64,000 nt of DNA from Streptomyces sp. NRRL WC-3742. GTDB lineage: Bacteria; Actinomycetota; Actinomycetes; Streptomycetales; Streptomycetaceae. The position numbers and the translations under genes are program-made. The DNA lies in the NCBI RefSeq assembly GCF_000720635.1, contig NZ_JOCF01000011.1, positions 1-64,000 of the forward strand, read 5' to 3'. Of this stretch, positions 37,127-45,681 are shown piece by piece. How positions within the stretch are numbered: position 1 is the stretch's first letter; each line of letters begins with the position of its first letter. The notes below the pieces were generated by a model. That model did not search any database. It was not told the DNA's origin and worked only from the letters and a program-made list of their open reading frames with translations.

Positions 37127-38536
37127 TCAGATCAGGGCATTCCCGTCGCCCCGGCCGTCCACCACCGTGACACTCATGGCGGGGGCGCCGTGCAGCACCT
37201 TGGTCTTGGTCTTGTCCTGCGCGTTGTTGATCACGATCGCGATGATGATGCCCGCCAGCACCAGCACGCCGACGATGATCGAGATCACCACGACGGCCGT
37301 CGAGCAGCCGCCCCCGGAGGGCTTCGGCTGCTGGTACGGCGGCATCGGCCGCGGCGGCGGGGTGTGCGCCGGCTGCGGGAAGCCGGGGCGCGGGGTCTGG
37401 TAGGCGGGCGGCGGGGTCTGGTACGGCGGCCGCGCCTGCTGCGCCTGCTGGGGGTGGACCTGCTGGGGGTACTGCGGCTGCGGGGCCGGCGTCCGGTAGG
37501 CGGGCGGCGGGGTCTGGTACTGCTGGCCCGGGAACGGCTGCGGCGTCTGCGGGGCCTGCGGCGGCGCCGGGGTCGGGGCGGCGTGCGCCGAGCGCGGGCC
37601 CTCGCCGATCACCAGCGGGGTGCTGGCCTTGAGCTGCTGCCCGCTGCCGCCGCCCTTGAGCTCCGCGATCAGCCGCTCGGCCTCGTCCCGCATGTCGGCC
37701 GCGCTCTGGAAGCGGTGCGCCGGGTCCTTGCGCAGGGCCTGCCCGACGTAGGCGTCCACCACCGGGGTCACCGAGGGGTTGAGGCTGGAGGGCGCCGGCG
37801 GCTCCTCCTGGACGTGCTTGTAGGCGATCGAGAAGGCCGAGTCGCCGTCGAAGACCAGTCGGCCGGTGATCATCTCGAAGAGCATCACGCCGACCGAGTA
37901 CAGGTCGGAGCGCGCGTCCACCGGCTTGCCGAGCGCCTGCTCGGGCGAGAGGTACTGCGGGGTGCCGACCACCATGCCGGTCTGGGTCATCGACGTGACG
38001 CCGGACTCCAGCGCCCGGGCGATGCCGAAGTCCATGACCTTGACGTTGCCCTTGCGGTCGAACATGACGTTGCCGGGCTTGATGTCGCGGTGCACGAGAC
38101 CCATGTCGTGCGACGCCTCCAGCGCGTTCAGCACGCCGACGATGACCCGCAGGGCCTCCTCGGGCGGCATCGCGCCGTGCTGGGCGACGGCCTCGTTGAT
38201 CGCGTCGCGCAGGCCCTTGCCGTCGACCAGCTGCATGACGATGTACGGCGTGCTGGAGCCGTCGGGGGCGATGTCCTCGCCGCTGTCGTACACCGTGACG
38301 ATGTTCGGGTGCTCCAGCCGGGCCACGGCCTGGGCCTCGCGGCGGAAGCGCTCCTTGAAGGACTCGTCCCGGCCCAGCTCGCTGTGCATGCTCTTCAGTG
38401 CCACCGACCGGCCCAGCACGCTGTCGTACGCGAGGTGCACGGAGGCCATGCCGCCCTCGCCCAGCAGCTGCTGCAGCACATAGCGGCCGTTGCCCAGGGA
38501 GGAGCCCTCGACCGCCGCGTTGCCGTGCTCGCTCAT
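37127..38536 (-). CDS. Receptor-type Ser/Thr protein kinase
   Basis: 469 aa. Kinase domain at about 16-275: LGEGGMASVHLAYD, VALKSMHSEL, LVHRDIKPGNVMFDRKGNVKVMDFGIARALE and GTPQYLSPEQALGKP. A long Pro/Gln/Tyr-rich juxtamembrane linker with TPPPAYRTP-type repeats follows (about 325-415), then a single membrane helix CSTAVVVISIIVGVLVLAGIIIAIVI and only a short outer tail of about 35 residues. The enzyme phosphorylates Ser/Thr on proteins near the membrane. It is paralogous to the next kinase and lies 112 nt from it. ATG 38536. Confidence 0.95.
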   Translation of the reverse strand: MSEHGNAAVEGSSLGNGRYVLQQLLGEGGMASVHLAYDSVLGRSVALKSMHSELGRDESFKERFRREAQAVARLEHPNIVTVYDSGEDIAPDGSSTPYIVMQLVDGKGLRDAINEAVAQHGAMPPEEALRVIVGVLNALEASHDMGLVHRDIKPGNVMFDRKGNVKVMDFGIARALESGVTSMTQTGMVVGTPQYLSPEQALGKPVDARSDLYSVGVMLFEMITGRLVFDGDSAFSIAYKHVQEEPPAPSSLNPSVTPVVDAYVGQALRKDPAHRFQSAADMRDEAERLIAELKGGGSGQQLKASTPLVIGEGPRSAHAAPTPAPPQAPQTPQPFPGQQYQTPPPAYRTPAPQPQYPQQVHPQQAQQARPPYQTPPPAYQTPRPGFPQPAHTPPPRPMPPYQQPKPSGGGCSTAVVVISIIVGVLVLAGIIIAIVINNAQDKTKTKVLHGAPAMSVTVVDGRGDGNALI

Positions 38537-38764
38537 GGTGCTCTGCTCCCCCTCGACGCGGCGCGGTGCCGCGACCGTGACGTTCGGTCTCGTCCGTACT
38601 ACGTGCTACGTGGTGGGCCCCGCTCAGCCGGCCCGGTGGACCCCTGCCGCGGCGGCATCGGCCGACGACAGGGGTCAGGGTATCGGCTCGCGCCGACGTC
38701 GATCGGCTCAGGGCCGGACCGGAAGGCTACAGGTCCGGACCCCGGGTACGGCCCGCCGGGACGG

Positions 38765-39367
38765 CTACAGGTACGGGCCGGAGCGGATGCCGCGGCCCTG
38801 GCCCGGCTCGTCCTCGTCCGGTTCCGCGCCGTTGAGGCCGGGCGGCAGCGCCCTGCGCATCTGCTCCAGCTGCGCCCGCGCCGCCATCTGCTGGGCGAAC
38901 AGGGCGGTCTGGATGCCGTGGAACAGGCCCTCCAGCCAGCCGACCAGCTGGGCCTGGGCGATCCGCAGCTCCGCCTCGGTCGGGATGGAGTCCTCGGTGA
39001 ACGGCAGCGAGAGCCGCTCCAGCTCCGCGACCAGCTCGGGGGCCAGCCCGAGCTCCAGCTCCTTGATGGAACTGGCGTGGATGTCCTTCAGCCGGGCCCG
39101 GCTGGCCTCGTCGAGGGGCGCCGCCCGCACTTCCTCCAGCAGCTGCTTGATCATGCTGCCGATGCGCATGACCTTGGCCGGCTGCTCGACCATCTCGGTC
39201 ACCGGAAGCTCACGGGGCATCTCGCCCTCGTCCCCGCCCGTCACGTCGGCGAACCCCTGCCCCACGGGCATCCCGTCCGGTCCGACGATCAGCACCTTCT
39301 GGCCGTCCTGCCCGCCGCCGGCCCGGAAGGGCTCCTGCGACGAGCGCTCGTTCATCGGATTCGTCAT
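38765..39367 (-). CDS. bpa: Bacterial proteasome activator Bpa (PafE)
   Basis: 200 aa. ATP-independent ring that opens the 20S proteasome for unfolded substrates in actinobacteria. Visible are the disordered N-terminus with KVLIVGPDGMPVG, the helical core EMVEQPAKVMRIGSMIKQLLEEVRAAPLDEASRARLKDIH and SIKELELGLAPELVAELERLSLPF, and the C-terminal docking peptide ending GIRSGPYL. Known members end in a GQYL-like tail that docks on the proteasome; here Pro replaces Gln. ATG 39367 gives MTNPMNERSS; an ATG three codons upstream is possible. The proteasome genes themselves are elsewhere. Confidence 0.93.
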   Translation of the reverse strand: MTNPMNERSSQEPFRAGGGQDGQKVLIVGPDGMPVGQGFADVTGGDEGEMPRELPVTEMVEQPAKVMRIGSMIKQLLEEVRAAPLDEASRARLKDIHASSIKELELGLAPELVAELERLSLPFTEDSIPTEAELRIAQAQLVGWLEGLFHGIQTALFAQQMAARAQLEQMRRALPPGLNGAEPDEDEPGQGRGIRSGPYL

Positions 39368-39548
39368 GAACAACATTCTCTCTCACTGGGGTTGGTCCGG
39401 CGGAAGCCCCCGTTCGCCCCGCCGCCCTGTCCCGCCCGCCACGACGGTACGCCCCCGCCCGCCCCACCGGTATCCGTACGGGTACTCAGATCCACCGTCC
39501 CGCCCGAATCCCGAACCCGGGACCGCCGCGGGACCGCCGCGGGAGCGC

Positions 39549-40256
39549 TCAGCCGCGGCGCAGGCGCAGGCCGACCAGGCCGAGGCCGCAGCCGATCAGG
39601 CTCAGCCCGGCGCCGAGCGGCAGCTGGACGGTGGAGGCGTCGCGCCAGTGCGCGGGCAGCACGATCGGGGCGGCGGCAGCGGCGACGGTCTGGCCGGAGG
39701 CCGTCGTCACGCTCTCCCCGGAGGTGTCCTCGGTGGGCCCGGCCTCCGGGCTCCCCCGGTCGGCGTCGGACCGGTCGGCCTCGGGCGCCTGCCCGGGTAC
39801 CTGGTCCGGTGCCTGCCCGGGTGCCTGGTCCGGCACCTGGTCGGGCGCCTGCTCCACCGCCGCGTCCGCCCGCTCGGGCGCCGAGCCGGGCCGGTGCCGG
39901 AACGCCCTGGAGCCACCCGTGTCCGGGCGCCCGTGCGCCACCGGGTGCCGGGGCGGAGGGGCCTCCGGCACGGACGGGACGGCCGCCGCCACCGGCCGCG
40001 CCTCCGCCGCCGGGGAGGCTGTCGAGGAGGCCACCGGGGAAGGGGCAGCCGAAGGGACGGCCGCCGAGGACGGCGCGGGAGAGGGCGAAGGCGACGGCGA
40101 GGGCGCCGCCACCGCGATCGTCGCGGCGGCCAGCGGGAGCGTCAGCCCCAGCAGCGCCCCCGCGACGACCCGCTGGGCCCGGTACGACAGCGAACGGCGG
40201 CAACCACCGCGACGGCTACGACGGCGAGCGAGGAGCACGGAGAAGGGTGCGGCCAC
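39549..40256 (-). CDS. Pro/Ala/Ser-rich surface-anchored protein
   Basis: 235 aa, no known family. A basic N-terminus (RRRSRRGGCRRSL) precedes a signal/membrane helix (AQRVVAGALLGLTLPLAAATIAVA, about 27-50), a Pro/Ser/Ala spacer (51-110), a repeat DQVPDQAPGQAPDQVPGQAPE around residues 140-160, and a C-terminal membrane helix LGAGLSLIGCGLGLVGLRLRRG. No LPXTG motif is visible. The layout suggests a wall-spanning, double-anchored protein. Repeats and low complexity make orthology hard to judge. Its start at ATG 40256 is likely because the Arg-rich start is typical of streptomycete signal peptides. Confidence 0.7.
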   Translation of the reverse strand: MAAPFSVLLARRRSRRGGCRRSLSYRAQRVVAGALLGLTLPLAAATIAVAAPSPSPSPSPAPSSAAVPSAAPSPVASSTASPAAEARPVAAAVPSVPEAPPPRHPVAHGRPDTGGSRAFRHRPGSAPERADAAVEQAPDQVPDQAPGQAPDQVPGQAPEADRSDADRGSPEAGPTEDTSGESVTTASGQTVAAAAAPIVLPAHWRDASTVQLPLGAGLSLIGCGLGLVGLRLRRG

Positions 40257-40382
40257 GGTCGGAGGTCCTTCCGACGGCCGACCCCGCTCTGGGCGGGGTC
40301 AGCGGCGGGACAGCTCGTGACCAGCCTCACACACTCCGACATTCGAGGCATTTCGGGCGCCCTTCCCGGGCGCCCGCCCCCC

Positions 40383-41360
40383 TCAGGCCCGCAGCACGAC
40401 CTTCCCCACCTGCTCGCCCGCCTCCAGCACCCGGTGCCCCTCCCCGGCCTCGGTCAGTGGCACCACCCGGTCGACCACCGGCTTCACCACCCCGGACTCG
40501 ACCAGCGGCCACACGTGCTCCCGCACGGCCGCCACGATCGCCGCCTTCTCCGCCAGCGGCCGTCCCCGCAGGTTGGTCGCGATCACCGCGGCCCGCTTGC
40601 GCAGCAGCGCGTTGAGGTCGAGCTCGCCCTTCACCCCGCCCTGCAGCCCGATGATCACCAGCCGCCCGTTGACGGCCAGGGCGTCCACGTTCCGCTGCAG
40701 GTACTTGGCGCCCATGATGTCCAGGATCACGTCCGCCCCGGCCCCGCCCGTGGCCTCCCGCAGGGCCTCGACGAAGTCCTGCTCCCGGTAGTCGATCAGG
40801 ATGTCCGCGCCCAGCTCCGCGCAGCGGGCCAGCTTCTCCGCGCTGCCGGCCGTCACCGCGACCCGCGCGCCGACCGCCTTGGCCAGCTGGATCGCCATCG
40901 TCCCGATGCCGCTGGCGCCGCCGTGCAGCAGCACCGTCTCGCCGGGCCGCAGGTGCGCGGTGAGGAACACGTTGGACCAGACCGTGCAGGCCACCTCCGG
41001 CAGCGCCGCGGCCTGCTCGGGGCCCAGCCCCTTCGGCAGCGGCAGCAGCTGCCCGGTCGGCACCGCGACCAGCTGGGCGTACCCGCCGCCGGAGAGCAGC
41101 GCGCACACCTCGTCGCCCACCGCCCAGCCGGACACCCCCGGCCCGAGGGCCACGATCCGCCCGGCGCACTCCAGCCCCGGGTAGGGCGAGGCGCCGGGCG
41201 GTGGGTTGTAGAAGCCCTGCCGCTGGAGCAGGTCGGCCCGGTTGACGGCGGTGGCCGCCACCTCGACCAGGACCTCGCCCTCGCCGGCCACCGGATCGGG
41301 CACCTCGGACCACACCAGGGCCTCGGGGCCGCCCGGCACGGGAATCGTCATCGCATACAT
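40383..41360 (-). CDS. NAD(P)H-quinone oxidoreductase, zeta-crystallin class
   Basis: 325 aa medium-chain dehydrogenase/reductase without zinc ligands. The N-terminal part has MYAMTIPVPGGPEALVWSEVPDPVAGEGEVLVEVAATAVNRADLLQRQG-type wording, and the cofactor site HGGASGIGTMAIQLAKAVGARVAVTAGSAEKL lies at about 140-175. The class transfers electrons from NADPH to quinones or enones, as detoxification or redox-balance enzymes. Its neighbour on the same strand is the K-channel operon's last gene, 37 nt away, so it could be transcribed with it. No thiol or oxygen sensor is evident nearby. Confidence 0.92.
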   Translation of the reverse strand: MYAMTIPVPGGPEALVWSEVPDPVAGEGEVLVEVAATAVNRADLLQRQGFYNPPPGASPYPGLECAGRIVALGPGVSGWAVGDEVCALLSGGGYAQLVAVPTGQLLPLPKGLGPEQAAALPEVACTVWSNVFLTAHLRPGETVLLHGGASGIGTMAIQLAKAVGARVAVTAGSAEKLARCAELGADILIDYREQDFVEALREATGGAGADVILDIMGAKYLQRNVDALAVNGRLVIIGLQGGVKGELDLNALLRKRAAVIATNLRGRPLAEKAAIVAAVREHVWPLVESGVVKPVVDRVVPLTEAGEGHRVLEAGEQVGKVVLRA

Positions 41361-41397
41361 GGTTCCGAACCTACTGCGCGCCCCGGCCTCGAGCCGG

Positions 41398-42456
41398 TCA
41401 GGCCCCGCGCCGCTCGGCGGACTTGATGACGATCACCCGGTCGGTGAGCTGCAGCACCGACGCCTCCGGCTCGGTGTAGTTGAGCACCCGCCGGCCCCGG
41501 ACCACCGCGACCACCAGTTCCTCGCACTCGCGCGGGCTGTGCCCGGCCTCGGCCCGGGTGACGGGCCGCTCCACGACGTCCAGCCCGTTGCCGTACGTCA
41601 GCAGGTCCTCCATCACCGCCCCGGCGTTCGGGCTGAGCATCGACAGCCCGAGCAGCCGCCCGGCCGAACTGGAGCTGGTGACCACCACGTCGGCGCCGCT
41701 CTGCCGCAGCAGCGGCGCGTTCTCGTCCTCCCGCACGGCCGCGACCACCGTGGCGCCCTTGTTCAGCTGGCGCGCCGTCAGGGTGATCAGCACGGCGGTG
41801 TCGTCCCGCTCGGGGGCGACGACGATCCGGGCCGCCGTGGGGACGGCCGCCCGGACCAGGGTGTCCGTACGGGTCGCGTCGCCGACCACCCCGACCAGGC
41901 CGTGCTGCGCGGCCTGGTCGACCACCTTGCGCTGCGGGTCGACGACGACGATCTCCTCCTTCTTCACCCCCTGGCCGAGCAGGGTGTCGACGGCGCTGCG
42001 CCCCTTCGTCCCGTAGCCGATGACGACGGTGTGCTCGCGCACGGTGGACCTCCAGCGGTTCAACCGCCATTGCAGGCGGGTGCGTTCGGTGAGCACCTCC
42101 AGGGTGGTGCCGACCAGGATGATCAGGAACAGCACGCGCAGCGGGGTGATCACGAGGATGTTGGTGAGCCTGGCGCTGTCGCTGAACGGCGTGATGTCGC
42201 CGTACCCGGTGGTGGAGAGGGTCACGGTGGCGTAGTACGCCGCGTCCAGGAAGCTGAGCTCGCCATCCGCGTTGTCGTTGTAGCCGCTGCGGTCGAGGTA
42301 GACGATCACCGTGGTGGCGACGAGCACAGCCAGTGCCAGCAGCAGCCGTGAGCCCACCTGCCGCACGGCCGGAGCCGACGGCCGTGCGGGCAGCACGATC
42401 CCGGCGTCCGCCCACGGCTCCGTCCCCGGTGCCGCGACGCTCCGCAGCCGATTCAC
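41398..42456 (-). CDS. Two-TM potassium channel with TrkA-N (RCK) domain
   Basis: 352 aa. Membrane helix 1 RLLLALAVLVATTVIVYL (about 38-55), pore loop with the selectivity filter TLSTTGYGDITPFSD, and helix 2 LRVLFLIILVGTTLEVL. The Rossmann RCK domain starts VVIGYGTKGRSAVDTLLGQGV (about 142-162), and a TrkA-C-like part follows, ending DRVIVIKS. It would make a tetrameric K-selective channel gated by nucleotide/ligand binding. GTG 42456 overlaps the moeA stop by 4 nt (GTGA), so it belongs to the mobA-DUF6457-moeA operon even though a channel in a molybdenum operon is unexpected. Confidence 0.92.
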   Translation of the reverse strand: MNRLRSVAAPGTEPWADAGIVLPARPSAPAVRQVGSRLLLALAVLVATTVIVYLDRSGYNDNADGELSFLDAAYYATVTLSTTGYGDITPFSDSARLTNILVITPLRVLFLIILVGTTLEVLTERTRLQWRLNRWRSTVREHTVVIGYGTKGRSAVDTLLGQGVKKEEIVVVDPQRKVVDQAAQHGLVGVVGDATRTDTLVRAAVPTAARIVVAPERDDTAVLITLTARQLNKGATVVAAVREDENAPLLRQSGADVVVTSSSSAGRLLGLSMLSPNAGAVMEDLLTYGNGLDVVERPVTRAEAGHSPRECEELVVAVVRGRRVLNYTEPEASVLQLTDRVIVIKSAERRGA

Positions 42457-43661
42457 GGCGCCTCCACCAGCTCGACGGGCTCCCCCGCCGCCACCCCGCC
42501 GGGCGGCAGCACGGCCAGCGCCTCGGCCCTGGCCAGGCCGCGCAGCATCGCCGGCCCGTCGAAGGCGAGGGGTACGACGCCCTCGGCGGTGCGCCGCACG
42601 GGCTGAAGCCGGGTGTCCACCGGGTGCCCGGGCAGGGCGACGGCCGCCCTGGCGGGGGCGGGGCCCGCGGCGGGACGCCCGGCGAGGGCGTGCAGCAGCG
42701 GCAGGGCGAGGGTCGCCATCCCGGCGACGGCGGCCAGCGGATTGCCCGGCAGGCCCACCAGGTGCCGCCCGCCGGGGAGTTCGGCCAGCAGCATCGGGTG
42801 CCCGGGCCGCACGGCCACGCCGTCCACCAGCAGCCGGGCTCCGGCCTCGGCAAGTGCCCGGTGCAGGAAGTCGACCGGGCCGGCCGCCGTACCGCCGGTG
42901 GTGAGCACCAGGTCGGCCTCGCAGTGCCGCAGCGCGTCCCGCAGCAGACCGAAGTCGTCCCGTACGCACCGGACTTCGGCCACCTCGGCGCCGGCCGACC
43001 GCAGCCAGGGCGGCAGCAGCGGCCCCAGCGCGTCCCGCACCAGGCCCGCCCCGGGCACCCCGGAGGAGAGCAACTCGTCGCCCAGAACGAAGAGTTGGAC
43101 GACGGGACGGCGGCGCACGGTCAGCCGGTCGTGCCCGCAGGCGGCGGCCAGCCCGAGCACGGCGGGCCCCACGGGGGTGCCGGCGGGCAGCAACTCCTCG
43201 CCCCTGCGGCACTCCTGACCGCGCGGGCGCACGTCCTGGCCGGTGGTCACGGGCATCGGGCCGCAGGCGTGCAGCAGCGCCCCGTCCGTCCGCCCGTGCT
43301 CGCGGCGCAGCACGGCCGTGGCGCCGGAGGGCAGTTGGGCGCCGGTGGCGATCTCCACGGCCGCGCCGTCCGCCAGCGCGGCCGCATCGGCCCGCCCGGC
43401 GAGCACCCGCCCGGTGACCCGCCAGGGGCCGGGGCCTGCGACGGCCCAGCCGTCCATCGCGGAGGTGTCGAAGGCGGGCAGGTCGGTGAGCGCGGCGAGC
43501 GGCTCGGCGAGGGTGCGGCCGAGCGCCTCGGCCAGCGGCAGTCCGACCGGCGGCAGCGGCCGCAGCCCGGCCCGGCGGGCCCGCTCCCGGGCCTGCGCCC
43601 AGCCCGTCACGCCGGGGCCGGTCGACGGGGCGGCCACCGTGGTCTGCCCGGCCGCGCTCAC
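42453..43661 (-). CDS. moeA: Molybdopterin molybdenumtransferase
   Basis: 402 aa. MoeA inserts molybdate into adenylated molybdopterin, the last shared step of molybdenum-cofactor synthesis. N-terminal domain with LPAFDTSAMDGWAVAG (the conserved AMDGYA motif, Trp in place of Tyr), EIATGAQLPSGATAVLRRE, and the MPT-binding domain with LTTGGTAAGPVDFL and GLPGNPLAAVAGM. GTG 43661 overlaps the end of the DUF6457 gene by 4 nt, and its stop overlaps the channel gene by 4 nt: translational coupling on both sides. The TGGTA/GLPGNP motifs leave little doubt. Confidence 0.94.
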   Translation of the reverse strand: MSAAGQTTVAAPSTGPGVTGWAQARERARRAGLRPLPPVGLPLAEALGRTLAEPLAALTDLPAFDTSAMDGWAVAGPGPWRVTGRVLAGRADAAALADGAAVEIATGAQLPSGATAVLRREHGRTDGALLHACGPMPVTTGQDVRPRGQECRRGEELLPAGTPVGPAVLGLAAACGHDRLTVRRRPVVQLFVLGDELLSSGVPGAGLVRDALGPLLPPWLRSAGAEVAEVRCVRDDFGLLRDALRHCEADLVLTTGGTAAGPVDFLHRALAEAGARLLVDGVAVRPGHPMLLAELPGGRHLVGLPGNPLAAVAGMATLALPLLHALAGRPAAGPAPARAAVALPGHPVDTRLQPVRRTAEGVVPLAFDGPAMLRGLARAEALAVLPPGGVAAGEPVELVEAP

Positions 43662-43921
43662 GGCTCGCCCGGCCCGGCGGCGGCCGCCCACCGCTCGGCG
43701 AGCGCCACGGCCCGCCGCGACGCCTCCTCCACGGCCTGCGGCCCGCCACCGCGCTGAGCGGCGGCGTAGCCGATCAGGAAGGCGGTCAGCGGCGCGGCCG
43801 GCCGCTCCACCCCGTGCGCGACCACCCGGGCCATGTCGAGCAGTCCCCGGACGTCCACATCCAGGTCGATGCCCAGGTCGGCGCCGACCTCGGCGATCCA
43901 GTCATCCAGCGTGCGCTCCAT
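43658..43921 (-). CDS. DUF6457 small protein
   Basis: 87 aa. One compact helical domain beginning MERTLDDWIAEVGADLGIDLDVDVRGLLDMARVVAHGVERPAAPLTAFLIGYAAA. This domain is, in many actinobacteria, fused to the C-terminus of MobA-type nucleotidyltransferases; here it is a separate gene that lies right after mobA and before moeA, with a GTGA overlap to moeA. A regulatory or scaffolding role in cofactor synthesis is inferred. The start is ambiguous: ATG 43921 matches the domain; GTG 43993 would add 24 unstructured residues. Confidence 0.75.
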   Translation of the reverse strand: MERTLDDWIAEVGADLGIDLDVDVRGLLDMARVVAHGVERPAAPLTAFLIGYAAAQRGGGPQAVEEASRRAVALAERWAAAAGPGEP

Positions 43922-44007
43922 GCGCCCATGCTGCCCGATCGGGGATTCTCCGGAGGTGTTCGCCCCGTGTGCGGCGCGCGTCGTTTCGCTCACAACCCGC
44001 TCGCGCC

Positions 44008-44589
44008 CTATGTGCGGTCGCGGTCGCGGGCCTGCTCCAGGTCCTCCCAGGTGTCGCAGTCGTACGCCACGTCGTCCGTGTCCGCGACCAGCACCCGCCC
44101 GAGCCCGCCGACGAGGCGGTGCAGCGGCCGCCCGGCCGGGTCGCCGAGGGCGGCCAGGGCCGTGCGGAGGGCGTCGGCCCGGTACGCGGCGGCCAGCGGC
44201 TGGTCGCGGCCGCCGGCGTCGATCAGCAGGGCCGCGTCCACACCCGGGGCCGCCGCGTCGAGGGCGGCGACCAGCCGCTCCACCGTGCGCCGGTTCAGGA
44301 AGGGCAGGTCGGCGGCGAGCAGCAGCACGACCGGCGCCTCCACCAGCGCCAGCCCGGCCGCGACGGCCGCGACCGGCCCGCCGCCGGGCGGCTGCTCCCC
44401 GGTCCAGCGGACGCCGGGCCGTACGGTCGGCCGCTCCGGCCCGACCACGGCAACGGTCCGGGCGCCCTCGCAGGCGGCGAGCACCCGGTCGAGCAGCGTG
44501 CTCTCCCCCACGGTGAGGCCGGGCTTGTCGGCCCCGCCCAGCCGCCGGGCGGCCCCGCCGGCGGGCACGATCACGTCGTACGGCGTCAT
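44008..44589 (-). CDS. mobA: Molybdenum cofactor guanylyl/cytidylyltransferase (MobA-like)
   Basis: 193 aa nucleotidyltransferase. The nucleotide-binding start is VIVPAGGAARRLGGADKPGL (residues 6-25), with the typical Lys after AD, then LLAADLPFLNRR (Asp metal ligand) and GRPLHRLVGG. It would transfer GMP or CMP onto the molybdenum cofactor. It opens the operon mobA-DUF6457-moeA-K channel. A neat 3'-end repeat precedes it in the MBL gene on the same strand. ATG 44589 is 11 nt after the MBL stop, so all five may form one transcript. Confidence 0.88.
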   Translation of the reverse strand: MTPYDVIVPAGGAARRLGGADKPGLTVGESTLLDRVLAACEGARTVAVVGPERPTVRPGVRWTGEQPPGGGPVAAVAAGLALVEAPVVLLLAADLPFLNRRTVERLVAALDAAAPGVDAALLIDAGGRDQPLAAAYRADALRTALAALGDPAGRPLHRLVGGLGRVLVADTDDVAYDCDTWEDLEQARDRDRT

Positions 44590-44600
44590 ACGGCCAGTAT

Positions 44601-45575
44601 CTAGCCCTCGGACTCCCCTGAGTCCCCTGAGTCCCCTGAGTCCGAGGCGTCCTCGGGCTCCACGGGCTCCTCCACCGGCGCCTGCGCCGCCCGCCCGGTG
44701 TTGGCCACCGCGCCGAGCTCCAGGAAGGCCGGCAGGGTCAGCTCCCCGTACCGCTCGCTCATCGCGGTGACCAGCGCCTCCGGGTCGTCCGGGTGCTCCG
44801 CCAGCAGCCGGTCGAAGTCCCGCAGGTACTCCCCGGTGAAGGCGAGCACCCGGGCCGCGTCGTCGCCCTGCTCGGGGGCGCGGTGCCCGGCGATCACCCG
44901 GTCCACGCCGAGGTCGGCGATCCGGGTGAGGTTGTGGCCCCAGGTGGTGCGCTGGGCCGGGGTGGTGTCGGCCGTCCACACGTGGGTGCCGTTGCTGACG
45001 AAGTCGCCCGCGATGGCCGTGCGGATGCTCGGCACGTGGACGACGGTGGAGTCCCCGCAGTCGGCCTGCCCGAGCAGCAGCACCGGGATGACCTGCTGGT
45101 CGAGCATCAGCGGCTGCGGCAGCAGCGGGGCCGGGATCAGCGGGTGGTCGGGGATGTCGTCGCCGTACACCGGCTTCCACTGGGCGACCTTGGCGGCGAC
45201 GGTGCTCCGGATGCCCTCGACCACGGCGGGCGCGGCCAGCAGCTGCGCCTCGGGGAAGAGCCGCAGCACCTCCTCGGCGCCGAAGTAGTGGTCGGGGTGC
45301 TGGTGGGTGACGAGCACGGCGAGCAGCCGCCTGCCCTTGCCCGCGACCCACTCGGCCACCTCGCGCCCGGCGCTGCGGGTGAGCTGGGCGTCGACGAGGA
45401 TCGCGGTGCGCTCGCCGAGGATCAGCGTGGAGGTCGTGAAGAAGGCCGACTCGGGCCCGGTGAACACGGCGATCTCCAGCGGCCGCACGGCCCCGGTGGC
45501 CTTCTCGGGTGCACCACCGGGCTCGGCGTCCGCCCGTTGCACGCCGGAGCCCTCCTCGGGCGGGGACGACGTCAC
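44601..45575 (-). CDS. MBL-fold metallo-hydrolase
   Basis: 324 aa. The zinc motif VTHQHPDHYFG (THxHxDH), then GDSTVVHVPSIRTAIAGDFV and VIAGHRAPEQ supply further metal ligands. The fold is that of the glyoxalase-II-like/lactonase group. Residues 1-31 are low-complexity, and the C-terminus has Glu/Val/Pro-rich EEPVEPED and an SGDSGDSGES tail coded by three tandem 9-nt units (44610-44640). No substrate is suggested by neighbours. It is the most upstream gene of the possible mob/moe transcript. Confidence 0.87.
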   Translation of the reverse strand: MTSSPPEEGSGVQRADAEPGGAPEKATGAVRPLEIAVFTGPESAFFTTSTLILGERTAILVDAQLTRSAGREVAEWVAGKGRRLLAVLVTHQHPDHYFGAEEVLRLFPEAQLLAAPAVVEGIRSTVAAKVAQWKPVYGDDIPDHPLIPAPLLPQPLMLDQQVIPVLLLGQADCGDSTVVHVPSIRTAIAGDFVSNGTHVWTADTTPAQRTTWGHNLTRIADLGVDRVIAGHRAPEQGDDAARVLAFTGEYLRDFDRLLAEHPDDPEALVTAMSERYGELTLPAFLELGAVANTGRAAQAPVEEPVEPEDASDSGDSGDSGESEG

Positions 45576-45681
45576 GGGCTGCTCCCTCTGCTCGGCGGTC
45601 GGTCGTACTGCGCCCTACAGCATGGGAGCACCGGCGCCCGATTGCGCGGGAGGCGCGCCCGGCGGGGCGCGCGCCTTCACG

